From the NCBI RefSeq assembly GCF_035605935.1, contig NZ_DATNGK010000206.1:1-15126 (forward strand): a stretch of 15,126 bases of DNA, in the 5' to 3' direction. Shown one piece after another: positions 7,599 to 14,487 of the stretch. Origin of the DNA: Actinocrinis sp035605935. Its GTDB lineage: Bacteria; Actinomycetota; Actinomycetes; Streptomycetales; Catenulisporaceae. The position numbers and the translations under genes were made by a program. The notes under the pieces are model-generated. The model had not been told where the DNA came from. It was given only the letters and a program-made list of their open reading frames with translations, and made no database searches. Position 1 is the stretch's first letter. The number at the start of each line of letters is the position of its first letter.

Positions 7599-7991
7599 AA
7601 CCGGCCGAACGACGATGACGCACTGGCTTCCGAGTGGCACGACCTGATGGGCCGCTACCACCGGATGACCTGCGCGCTCGATCGGCGGCTGACCGCCGAG
7701 CATGGCCTGACCGTGAGCGACTTCGAGGTGCTCCAGCAGCTTTACGCGCCCGGCCCGCAGTTTCCGCAGCTGCGGATGAGCGAACTGGGCGAGCGGGTGC
7801 ATTTGAGTCAGAGCGCTTTCTCCCGCCTCATCACCCGGCTTGAGCAGGCCGGCTTGGTCGAGCGCACCACCTGCTCCGAAGACCGCCGCTCCGCCTACAC
7901 CCGGATCACCGCGGCAGGTGCCGAGCGCTATCTGGAAGCACGCCCGACACAGCGGGCGATCCTGCGCGAACTGAGCGTGACAGCAGGCTGA
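7596..7991 (+). CDS. MarR-family transcriptional regulator
   Basis: A 131-residue winged-helix protein. The dimer helix (ASEWHDLMGRYHRMTCALDR) leads to the HTH and recognition helix MSELGERVHLSQSAFSRLIT at about 69-88. The wing contains SEDRRSAYTRIT with the conserved DRR, and the C-terminal dimer helix (AERYLEARPTQRAILREL) is slightly short for the family. I chose the GTG at 7596 (VNRPNDDD). There is no ribosome site, but a TACACT -10 box ends 6 nt before it, so the mRNA is probably leaderless. Longer in-frame starts would run through the operator. As with most MarR genes beside an exporter, it likely represses the MFS gene and itself until a toxic or metabolic ligand binds. A CysXXX redox mechanism is not evident: the Cys residues are at TCAL and TTCSE. 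Confidence 0.9.
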   Translation: MNRPNDDDALASEWHDLMGRYHRMTCALDRRLTAEHGLTVSDFEVLQQLYAPGPQFPQLRMSELGERVHLSQSAFSRLITRLEQAGLVERTTCSEDRRSAYTRITAAGAERYLEARPTQRAILRELSVTAG

Positions 7992-8032
7992 CTCCTGCGA
8001 CGAGGCGATTCGCGGGTATCCGCGCATCGGAT

Positions 8033-8042
8033 GTCTTAAGAC
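8033..8042. promoter_or_regulatory. 10-bp perfect palindrome upstream of the methyltransferase
   Basis: GTCTTAAGAC lies five bases upstream of a TACCAT -10-like box (8048-8053). It would sit in the spacer of the promoter for the gene starting at 8096. It may be a regulator site, but a 10-bp palindrome can occur by chance. Confidence 0.3.
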
Positions 8043-8095
8043 TCAGATACCATCGGGTCCGAAAACAGCGGCAAGCTCTTGGCGCGGAGGCGACC

Positions 8096-8959
8096 ATGCC
8101 GGAAGGCGATCCGCCGATAACGGACGATCCCCCGATTCTGGGCGAGGGACTACTCGAACCCGGATGGGCGCCGGAGCAGATCGACACCGCGACCGCGCAC
8201 CCGGCCCGCATGTACGACTATTACCTCGGCGGCAAGGACAACTACCAAGTCGACCGGGACGCCGCCGAAGAAGTCATGGCGATCATGCCGCAGACGCGCA
8301 TGGCCGCGCGCGCGAACCGATCCTTCCTCGGCCGCGTGGTGCGCCATCTCGCCGGGCTCGGCGTGCGCCAGTTCCTCGACATCGGCACCGGGATTCCCGG
8401 CCCCGGCAACACCGGCGAGGTCGCGCATCTGGTGGCGCCGGACGCACGGGTCGTCTATGTGGACAACGACCCGATCGTGCTGGCCCACGCGGAGGCGCTG
8501 CTGGCCAAAGCGGATCGGGCCCGCACCACCGTGATCCGCGGCGATCTGCGCGATCCGCAGGCGATCCTCACCAATCCGCGCGTCACGGACGTGCTGGACT
8601 TCACCGAACCGATCGCGGTCCTGCTGGTGGCGGTGCTGCACTTCGTGCGCGACAACGAGAACCCGTACGGCGTGGTCAGCTACCTGATGGACGCGATGCC
8701 GCCCGGCAGCTATCTGGCGATGTCCCACGCCACCGGCGACTTCGATGCCGCGTCCGCGCAGGAGGGGGTGCGCGCCTACACGCAGGCCGGCGCGCGCTTC
8801 GTGCCGCGCACCCGCACCCAGTTCGCAGCGTTCTTCGATGGGACGCAACTACTGGAGCCCGGCATCGTGCAGGTGCCGTACTGGCAGCCCGAAGACGGGG
8901 TGCCGCCGGAGGCCGCGAGCGTGTGGTCGTATGGAGCCGTCGGCCGGAAGGCCGGCTGA
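8096..8959 (+). CDS. S-adenosyl-methionine methyltransferase of the PF04672 (DUF574) family
   Basis: A 287-residue protein, the typical length of this actinobacterial family, which is often found in many copies per genome and has no well-established substrate. Signature stretches: HPARMYDYYLGGKDNYQVDR (35-54); the SAM-binding glycine loop RQFLDIGTGIPGPGNTGEVA (91-110); the acidic residue that would hold the ribose in VVYVDNDPIVLAHAEALL (119-136); VIRGDLRDPQAIL; and PIAVLLVAVLHFVRDNENPY. The ATG at 8096 has GGAGGC 5-10 nt upstream. It stands alone between the MarR gene (same strand, 104 bp before) and a convergent transporter. The intergenic stretch holds a palindrome and a possible promoter, so it likely has its own transcript. 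Confidence 0.92.
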   Translation: MPEGDPPITDDPPILGEGLLEPGWAPEQIDTATAHPARMYDYYLGGKDNYQVDRDAAEEVMAIMPQTRMAARANRSFLGRVVRHLAGLGVRQFLDIGTGIPGPGNTGEVAHLVAPDARVVYVDNDPIVLAHAEALLAKADRARTTVIRGDLRDPQAILTNPRVTDVLDFTEPIAVLLVAVLHFVRDNENPYGVVSYLMDAMPPGSYLAMSHATGDFDAASAQEGVRAYTQAGARFVPRTRTQFAAFFDGTQLLEPGIVQVPYWQPEDGVPPEAASVWSYGAVGRKAG

Positions 8960-8972
8960 GCCGACGCGGGGT

Positions 8973-8993
8973 CGTCGCCGGGAGCCGGCGACG
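8973..8993. terminator. Bidirectional hairpin between convergent methyltransferase and transporter genes
   Basis: CGTCGCCGG and CCGGCGACG form a perfect 9-bp stem with a GAG loop. It starts 14 nt after the methyltransferase stop and ends directly beside the transporter stop on the other strand (8995). A second, smaller hairpin (GCCGG-AAGG-CCGGC, 8943-8956) overlaps the end of the methyltransferase coding region. There is no T-tract, as is common for high-GC terminators. Confidence 0.6.
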
Positions 8994-8994
8994 G

Positions 8995-9978
8995 TCACCC
9001 GCGCCGCTCGCGGTGCACCAGCCCGACGGCGAGCCCTGAGATGACGACGAGCGTGCCGAGCCAGACCAGCGGGCCCGGCACGCGGCCTCCGATCGCCATG
9101 CCGGTGCAGGCGGCCGAGATCGGGGCCGCGCCGGTCAGCAGTCCGACCGGTCCAGAGCCCAAGGCCGCGACCGTGGAATACCAGAGCAGGAAGGCGACCG
9201 CGGTCACCATGATCGCAAGATAGGCCATCGCGGCCCACTCGGCGCCGGAAAGCCGGCCCGCCGCCCGCGGGCCCTCGCCCGCCAGAGCCAGCAGCGCGAA
9301 CATCAGGGCTCCGATCCACACGGAGTGCAACGAGACGCCCCAGGCGCCGTGCCTTCCGAGCACCGGCACCGCGAGCAGGGTGAACGCCGCCTCGCAGACC
9401 AGGGCGACCGCGGCCCAGCCGATTCCGATCGCGTCGGCGCGGCCGGCGCCCTCGACCAGCGCGCCGCCCGCGGTGACGACCACGGCGGCGAGCACGACGC
9501 GACGCTGCGGCGCTCTGCCTTCGAGCAGTGGACCGATGACTCCGAGCACCACCGGCACGCAGGCGACCGCGACCGCGATGACGGCTGGTTCGGCGTGTGC
9601 GACGCCGCGCACGACCGCCACGTTGAACAGTACGAGTCCGAGCGCTGCGATACCCGTCAGCCAAAGCCATTCGCGCCCGCGCGGCCGGACGATCGGCACC
9701 CGGCCGATCTTGGCGAGCGCGAACAGGACCAGCGCCGCGGCCGCGTATCTGATCGCCTGCGCGGTGGCCAAAGGCGCCGCGATCAGCTCACGAGACACTC
9801 CGACGCTTCCGCCGACCAGGCACATCCCCAGGACGCCGGTGGCCACGTGGCGCAGGGTGGGGCGGCGGGCCGCTGCGACCGCGACCGCGTTCTGGCCGGT
9901 CATTACGGCCAGCGTCGGCGCTGATGGGAGCGTCGACGTGGGCATTGGCGTGGGCGTCGCTGGAATCGTCTCTGTCAC
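8995..9978 (-). CDS. EamA/DMT-superfamily transporter
   Basis: A 327-residue inner-membrane protein with about ten hydrophobic segments in two EamA-type halves. The first runs from VATGVLGMCLVGGSVGVSRE through RYAAAALVLFALAKI to GIAALGLVLFNVAVVRGVAH and AVACVPVVLGVIGPLL. The second runs from WAAVALVCEAAFTLLAVPVL to AYLAIMVTAVAFLLWYSTVA and TLVVISGLAVGLV. A Thr/Pro-rich tail of about 35 residues precedes the first segment. The family exports or imports small metabolites such as amino acids; the substrate is not readable. I chose GTG at 9978 because AAGGTGG lies 5-6 nt upstream. A GTG at 9987 and ATGs at 9945 and 9903 are possible but lack a site. It is divergent from a MocR regulator, so it is probably controlled by a PLP- or amino-compound-sensing repressor or activator. 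Confidence 0.88.
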   Translation of the reverse strand: MTETIPATPTPMPTSTLPSAPTLAVMTGQNAVAVAAARRPTLRHVATGVLGMCLVGGSVGVSRELIAAPLATAQAIRYAAAALVLFALAKIGRVPIVRPRGREWLWLTGIAALGLVLFNVAVVRGVAHAEPAVIAVAVACVPVVLGVIGPLLEGRAPQRRVVLAAVVVTAGGALVEGAGRADAIGIGWAAVALVCEAAFTLLAVPVLGRHGAWGVSLHSVWIGALMFALLALAGEGPRAAGRLSGAEWAAMAYLAIMVTAVAFLLWYSTVAALGSGPVGLLTGAAPISAACTGMAIGGRVPGPLVWLGTLVVISGLAVGLVHRERRG

Positions 9979-10010
9979 AAAGCCCACCTTGCCGCCACAA
10001 TGGTCCGGTG
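9975..10010 (+). promoter_or_regulatory. MocR promoter with leaderless GTG and CACAA direct repeat
   Basis: CACAAT (9996-10001) ends 6 nt before the GTG at 10008, so transcription is predicted to start on the start codon; no ribosome site is present. The pentamer CACAA occurs at 9976-9980 and 9996-10000, exactly 20 bp apart on the same face. MocR regulators often bind direct repeats (family knowledge). The same 30 bp holds the ribosome site and start of the divergent transporter. Confidence 0.42.
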
Positions 10011-11528
10011 AGTAGATCCAAAGCCGAGCCGAACTACCAGTCCAAAACCGGAGCCGATTTCCTCCTGCTGGACCTGCGAGACGCTCCCCGAGGCGGCCTG
10101 TCGGACTGGCTGGCCGGGCAGCTGCGCCAGGCGATCGCGGACGGCCGGCTGCCGGTGGGCGGCAGGCTGCCGGCGAGCCGGGTGCTGGCTGAGGAGCTGC
10201 GGGTCTCCCGTGGCGTGGTCACCGAGGCGTATCAGCGGCTGATCGAGGACGGACACGCGGTCGGGCGCGGACGGGCCGGGACGGTCGTGGTGGCCGCGCC
10301 GATCGCGGCGGACCGGCCGGCTGCGCACGGCCCCGAGGAAGGCGTCCGGCCGCGGCCGGCCAGGAGCGGCCCGGTCCCGCAAGCCCCCTGCGTCTTCGAT
10401 TCCGCTCCGGCAGCGGACGTATTCGACGCCTTACGCGCGAACCCGGCGCGGATCGACTTCACGCCGGGCGTTCCCGACCTGACCGCGTTCCCGCGGGCCG
10501 CGTGGCTTCGCGCCGAACGCCAGGTGCTCGCGCACCTCTCCCCCGCCGACTTCGGCTACGGCGACCCGCGCGGCGCGCCCGCGTTCCGCCGCGCCGTGGT
10601 CGACTGGCTCGCGCGCTACCGGGGGGTGCGCGCCGATCCCGGCGAGGTGATCGTGGTCGCCGGAGTCTCGCAGGCGCTCGGCCTGGTCGCCGAGGTCCTG
10701 GCGAACGAGGGGATCGGCGAGATCGCCCTCGAGGACCCCGGTTCGCTCGGCGTCCGGCAGCACCTGCGCAGCCGGCGCCTGGCGACGCCCCCGATCCCCG
10801 TCGACGGCGCGGGCCTGCGCGTGGACGTGCTGCGCTCAATCGGCGCCCGCGCGGTGGCGCTCACTCCGGCGCACCAGTTCCCGACCGGCGTGGTCCTCGA
10901 CGGCAACCGGCGCAGGGAGCTTATGCAGTGGGCCGCGGAAGGCGGACTCGTCCTCGAAGACGATTACGACGCCGAACACCGCTACGACCGGCCGCCGGTG
11001 CCCGCGCTGCACTCGCTGATGCCGCAGAGCGTGTTCTACACCGGAAGCGTCTCCAAGATCCTCGCGCCCGCGCTGCGCGTCGGCTGGCTGCTCGTGCCGC
11101 CGCGCTACCGGGACGCGGCGATCGTCGCCAAGCGCTACGCCGATCTCGGCAACGCGGTGCTGCCGCAGCTCGTGCTCGCCCAGCTGATGGAGTCGGGCGA
11201 GATGGAGCGGCATCTGCGGATGCTGCGAAGACGCCACCGGCAGCGCCGCGACGCGATGATCGCCGCGATCCGCGCGCACCTTCCACGCGCTCGGGTGCAC
11301 GGCGCCGCAGCCGGGCTGCATCTGATGATCACGTTCGACGAACCGGTCTCGGATACGCGGCTGGCCGCCGCGGCGCTGGCGCGCGGGGTCAAAGCGCAGC
11401 CGCTGTCCTGGCATTACCAGCAGCCGAACAAGCCCGGCCTGGTTCTCGGCTACGCCGCCTGCACGCCGGGCGGCGCGGCCGAAGGCATCGCGATCATCGG
11501 CAGCGTCCTGGGACAGCTGGTCGGCTGA
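10008..11528 (+). CDS. MocR/PdxR-type regulator: GntR winged helix fused to fold-type I aminotransferase domain
   Basis: A 506-residue regulator, the normal MocR length. The N-terminal GntR winged helix spans about 30-95 (LPASRVLAEELRVSRGVVTE, then AYQRLIEDGHAVGRGRAGT). A linker of about 50 residues leads to the aminotransferase-like domain (150-506), with FGYGDPRGAPAFRRAVVDWL, AGVSQAL, LTPAHQFPTG and the MocR hallmark EDDYDAEHRYD (317-327). K350 in GSVSKIL should bind PLP as a Schiff base, and R357 in ALRVGW is the usual carboxylate-binding partner. Such proteins sense PLP or amino compounds rather than acting as enzymes. Start: GTG at 10008, apparently leaderless. An upstream ATG at 9924 would run through the divergent gene's start region. 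Leu142 is encoded by TTA (10431-10433), rare in high-GC actinomycetes. It is divergent from and probably controls the EamA transporter. Confidence 0.92.
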   Translation: MSRSKAEPNYQSKTGADFLLLDLRDAPRGGLSDWLAGQLRQAIADGRLPVGGRLPASRVLAEELRVSRGVVTEAYQRLIEDGHAVGRGRAGTVVVAAPIAADRPAAHGPEEGVRPRPARSGPVPQAPCVFDSAPAADVFDALRANPARIDFTPGVPDLTAFPRAAWLRAERQVLAHLSPADFGYGDPRGAPAFRRAVVDWLARYRGVRADPGEVIVVAGVSQALGLVAEVLANEGIGEIALEDPGSLGVRQHLRSRRLATPPIPVDGAGLRVDVLRSIGARAVALTPAHQFPTGVVLDGNRRRELMQWAAEGGLVLEDDYDAEHRYDRPPVPALHSLMPQSVFYTGSVSKILAPALRVGWLLVPPRYRDAAIVAKRYADLGNAVLPQLVLAQLMESGEMERHLRMLRRRHRQRRDAMIAAIRAHLPRARVHGAAAGLHLMITFDEPVSDTRLAAAALARGVKAQPLSWHYQQPNKPGLVLGYAACTPGGAAEGIAIIGSVLGQLVG

Positions 11529-11595
11529 GCCAGATTCGCAGGGCTCGATGATCGGACGCCCAACGGCCGCGCCGGACGGGGCGCTCTAGCCTTGC

Positions 11596-13059
11596 CTAGC
11601 CCACTTTCCAGTTCTGGCTTGCTGCGCCGGAGCAAGTCGCCACGTCGAGCAGCGTGCCGTCCGCGCCCGCCCCGGCGACCGTGTCAAGGCAGAGGTTGGT
11701 GCCGCCGGCGTTGGTGATGGTCCCGCTGGCATTGACGGTCCACTGCTGGGCCGGCAGACCGGTGCAGTCCTCGATGACGACCGCGGTGCCCGAGGCGACC
11801 GTCGCGGTTCCGGTACCGGCCTGCATGCACTTGTTGCTGTACACGGTCAGCAGGTGCGTCGTGGTGTAGTTCCACTGCTGGTTGCCGCCGTTGTTGCAGT
11901 CCCAAAGGTCGAGCTGCGTGCCGCTGGTCGTGGACCAACCCGGGACGTCGACGCAGCGGCCGGAGGCGGCGCCGGTGATCGAGGTGCCGGGAGGAGCCGG
12001 CGGCTGGTTGTTGACCGGCGGGACGGTGCCGAAGCCGTAGCCCCACTTCAGCTGGGCGACTCCGGTGGCGCTGTTGTTCTGCAGCTTGCCCTTCGCGTCA
12101 ACGCTCTCAATCGAGTAGGCGTCGCCGAAACGCAGTCCGGGCCAGTAGACCATGCCCATACCCATGCCGCGGGCGATATCGGTCACTGCGGCGAAGTAGG
12201 ACGTAAACACGTTCCCGTTGTGGTTGCCGTAGTTCAGGCCGACCGTCATCGGCGAGCCGGCCTCGTCGATGATCGTGCGGTACGCGTACCCGCCGATGCG
12301 CGGAAGCAGGTTGTTGATCCAGTCGGCTTCGGTGGTGTAGGTGCCCCAGAAGCCGTAGAAGTGCAGGGAGAGCAGCGTGCCGTTCAGCGCCGGGCTGGCG
12401 CCGACGCCGGTGACGTTGTCGTTGTAGCCGGTGCCGCTGATGACGACGCGGTCGCGCGGCACGTTGCCATGCCGGGAGAGCCAGTCAGTGCAAACCTGCA
12501 GCCACTGGCTCAGGGTGTAGCCGAACGGCTCGTTCATCGGCTCGAAGTACACCCGCGGATTGTTGCGGTAGGCGGCCGTGACGGTGTCCCACATCTGATT
12601 CCAGGCGGCCACGTCGTCGATCTTGCCGTCCTTGGCGGTGGGCGACTCCCAGTAGCTGAGGATGACCTTGTCGCCCTCGGCAGTCGCGGCGTCGATCGCG
12701 GCGCGGTAGGACTTCCACCAGGTGGTGCCCACGCTGGCCGGGTTGATCGGCAGCCGCACGGTGTTCGCGCCGAGGTTCTTGCGGAAGCCGTCCACCATCT
12801 TGTCGGAGATCCGGTAGACGGTGTGGTAGTCGTCGGTGACCGCGAGCCCGCTGGGCACGACCGCGTCACTGGCGTAGTTGTCTCGCGGATCGGCCCAGTT
12901 CACGCCGTGGAAGCTGCTCGGCGCCGCGGCGGCGGCGGAGGAAGCGGCCGGGTCGTCGGTGGCCAGTGCCGCGAATGCGCTTGAGGTCGTCGCGGCGGCC
13001 ACCAGGCCAAGCGAGACGATGAGCGCAGTGCGCCTGCGCCGATTGAGGACACTACGCAT
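11596..13059 (-). CDS. Secreted GH5-type glycoside hydrolase with C-terminal ricin B (CBM13-like) domain
   Basis: A 487-residue exported enzyme. The signal peptide has NRRRR then ALIVSLGLVAAATTSSAFA, probably cut after A30 or A33; the Arg run does not make a clear Tat motif. The catalytic (beta/alpha)8 domain spans about 48-345: FHGVNW opening, NTVRLPIN, YFEPMNEPFG with acid/base E177, SLHFYGFW (H233, Y235), TIIDEAGSP with nucleophile E266, and MVYWPGLR. A Pro-rich linker (346-359) joins a beta-trefoil at 360-487 with three QxW marks (QQW 394-396, QQW 438-440, QNW 482-484) and paired cysteines. It is a 'cellulase-family' protein by fold; the polysaccharide cannot be named. The start ATG at 13059 has AGGAGT upstream. 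The promoter and a palindrome at 13074-13131 are clear, and the neighbouring divergent ROK gene is the likely repressor. Confidence 0.9.
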   Translation of the reverse strand: MRSVLNRRRRTALIVSLGLVAAATTSSAFAALATDDPAASSAAAAAPSSFHGVNWADPRDNYASDAVVPSGLAVTDDYHTVYRISDKMVDGFRKNLGANTVRLPINPASVGTTWWKSYRAAIDAATAEGDKVILSYWESPTAKDGKIDDVAAWNQMWDTVTAAYRNNPRVYFEPMNEPFGYTLSQWLQVCTDWLSRHGNVPRDRVVISGTGYNDNVTGVGASPALNGTLLSLHFYGFWGTYTTEADWINNLLPRIGGYAYRTIIDEAGSPMTVGLNYGNHNGNVFTSYFAAVTDIARGMGMGMVYWPGLRFGDAYSIESVDAKGKLQNNSATGVAQLKWGYGFGTVPPVNNQPPAPPGTSITGAASGRCVDVPGWSTTSGTQLDLWDCNNGGNQQWNYTTTHLLTVYSNKCMQAGTGTATVASGTAVVIEDCTGLPAQQWTVNASGTITNAGGTNLCLDTVAGAGADGTLLDVATCSGAASQNWKVG

Positions 13060-13073
13060 CGGGTTACTCCTGG

Positions 13074-13095
13074 GTTAATTCGGGGGTAAATTAAC
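13074..13095. promoter_or_regulatory. 22-bp A/T-rich palindrome, probable ROK repressor operator
   Basis: GTTAATT (13074-13080), 8-nt spacer, AATTAAC (13089-13095): seven perfectly paired positions each side, standing out in G/C-rich DNA. It begins at the predicted GH5 transcription start and covers roughly +1 to +22, an ideal place to block the polymerase. ROK repressors of the NagC/Mlc/XylR group recognise A/T-rich dyads of about this size (family knowledge). Confidence 0.7.
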
Positions 13096-13102
13096 TCGTT
13101 GG

Positions 13103-13131
13103 AAGCTATGGCCGTACGGTGCTGGTGTCAA
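13103..13131 (-). promoter_or_regulatory. Near-consensus vegetative promoter of the GH5 gene
   Basis: On the minus strand, TTGACA (13131-13126), a 17-bp spacer, and TAGCTT (13108-13103). The -35 is a perfect match and the -10 fits TANNNT. The start of transcription is predicted near 13096, giving a leader of about 37 nt that contains the AGGAGT ribosome site. Confidence 0.75.
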
Positions 13132-13196
13132 GGGGTCGGCACGGGGGCGCTGGTAGGCTGATCGCAGAGCTCGACTCTTAGAAAGCGTCGGTTGAT

Positions 13197-14363
13197 ATGC
13201 GTTGGGGTGCGGGCTCAGTCTCCGGAGACATGACCCGGACCGCGGTGCTCGCGCTGCTCGCGCGCTGCGGGCCGCTCAGCCGCGCGCAGATCGCCGAACG
13301 GCTTGAGCTCAGCCCGGCCACCATCACCGCGAGCACGCGCAGGCTGCTCGCCGAGGGGCTGCTCGTGGAGGAGGAGCCCAGGCCCTCGACCACCGGGCGC
13401 CCCTCGATTCCGCTGGCGCTGGTGCCCGCCTCCGCGCACGCGATCGGCATCCAGGTGGCCGGCGAGCATGTCAGCGGCGTGATCGCCAGGCTGGACGCGC
13501 AGGTCGTGCACAGCTTCCGCCGCAGCTTCGATCCGGCCGATCCGGACGCGGTCGACACACTCACGACCCTGATTCGCAGAGAGGTGGACGAGGCCGAGCG
13601 GCGGCGGCTGCCGCTTTCCGGGGTCGGGGTCGCGGTGCCGGGCATCGTCGAGCCGGAAACCGGGACCTTGCGCATGTCGGTGCGCCTGGGCTGGACCGGC
13701 ATGCCGCTGGCCGCCCGGTTGCGCACGGCGCTCGGCGTGCCGGTGTTCGTCGACAACGACATCAGCGCGGTCACCGCGGCCGAGCGCCTTTATGGACCGG
13801 GCGCCGACGACGCGGACTTCCTGCTCGTCGCGATCGGGCAAGGTATCGGGCTCGGCATGGTGCTCGACGGTGCGCCCTACCGAGGGGCCGCCGGAGCCGC
13901 CGGGGAGTTCGGCCATCTGCCGATCCTGCCGGATGGACCGCGGTGCGTCTGCGGCAATCGGGGCTGCCTCGAGACGCAGGTCAGCACGGAGTCGTTGCTG
14001 CGTGACGCGCGCGCAGCCGGCATCCTGAGCGCTGAATCAGACCTCGATGACCTTGACGCGGCCGCGTCCCGCGGCGACCGGGGAGCGGTGGATCTCCTGG
14101 ATCAGGCGGGCGTGCTGCTCGGGCGGGCGCTGGCCGGCGCGGTCAACCTGCTCGGCCCGCAGACTGTTGTCGTGATGGGTGAGATCACCGCCCTGTGGCG
14201 GCACCTGAGCGAGCCCTTCCATCGCTCCCTCGCCATGCATCTGCTGCCCGCTGGGCGGGAGACGCGCATCGACGTGCGCGACTGGGATGAGGAACTGATC
14301 GCGGCCAGCGCCGCACGCATCGTCCTCGGCGCCCCTCTCGCCGCCCCGCGCCAGAAGGGCTGA
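13197..14363 (+). CDS. ROK-family transcriptional regulator (NagC/XylR type)
   Basis: A 388-residue protein with an N-terminal winged helix (about 12-60: MTRTAVLALLARCGPLSRAQ, then IAERLELSPATITASTRRLL) joined to a ROK sugar-kinase-like domain. Visible ROK marks: HAIGIQVAGEHVSGVIARLD (81-100), VDNDISAVTAAERLYG (185-200), the glycine-rich AIGQGIGLGMVLDG, and the zinc site H240 plus CVCGNRGCLE (C250, C252, C257). The presence of a DNA-binding domain makes it a regulator, not a kinase, although the N187/D188 pair of the catalytic loop is kept. Such proteins bind a sugar or sugar phosphate and release DNA. The start ATG at 13197 has no strong ribosome site; an ATG at 13230 is an alternative but would cut into the domain edge. 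It is divergent from GH5 and convergent with the GH11 gene, so it probably controls hemicellulose degradation. Confidence 0.92.
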   Translation: MRWGAGSVSGDMTRTAVLALLARCGPLSRAQIAERLELSPATITASTRRLLAEGLLVEEEPRPSTTGRPSIPLALVPASAHAIGIQVAGEHVSGVIARLDAQVVHSFRRSFDPADPDAVDTLTTLIRREVDEAERRRLPLSGVGVAVPGIVEPETGTLRMSVRLGWTGMPLAARLRTALGVPVFVDNDISAVTAAERLYGPGADDADFLLVAIGQGIGLGMVLDGAPYRGAAGAAGEFGHLPILPDGPRCVCGNRGCLETQVSTESLLRDARAAGILSAESDLDDLDAAASRGDRGAVDLLDQAGVLLGRALAGAVNLLGPQTVVVMGEITALWRHLSEPFHRSLAMHLLPAGRETRIDVRDWDEELIAASAARIVLGAPLAAPRQKG

Positions 14364-14414
14364 CGCACCGCGGGTAGCGCAGGTGACGCGGCTGACGCGG
14401 GGATCGCCCGCCGA

Positions 14415-14464
14415 CACTGCCGGACGAGCCGGCCCGAGGTGTCTCGGACCGGCCCGGCGCAGTG
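14415..14464. terminator. Bidirectional terminator between ROK and xylanase genes
   Basis: An inner hairpin, GCCGG-C-CCGAG (14428-14438) with CTCGG-A-CCGGC (14443-14453), has 10 of 11 pairs and a GTGT loop. An outer CACTGC (14415-14420) pairs with GCAGTG (14459-14464), followed by TTTCTA. It lies between convergent genes ending at 14363 and 14488 and could serve both. Confidence 0.7.
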
Positions 14465-14487
14465 TTTCTACGTTCACTTATACGGTG

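Noticed and set aside
8164..9039. A 291-codon plus-strand frame overlapping the methyltransferase
   Set aside because: Arg-rich shifted frame of the methyltransferase gene, without its own ribosome site.
10502..11551. A 349-codon plus-strand frame within the MocR gene
   Set aside because: Arg/Pro-rich out-of-frame translation of the aminotransferase domain; the MocR frame carries all conserved motifs.
11569..11584. GCGCC/GGCGC mini-hairpin between the convergent MocR and GH5 genes
   Set aside because: Five pairs only, common by chance in G/C-rich DNA; no terminator is claimed for this 67-bp gap.
11854..12984. A 376-codon plus-strand frame opposite the GH5 gene
   Set aside because: Antisense shadow; the minus frame has signal peptide, GH5 catalytic residues and QxW repeats.
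13197..14363. ROK protein as an active sugar kinase (glucokinase)
   Set aside because: It has an N-terminal winged-helix domain and sits divergent to a glycosidase with a dyad; a repressor is more likely, even though the Asn-Asp pair of the kinase loop is kept.
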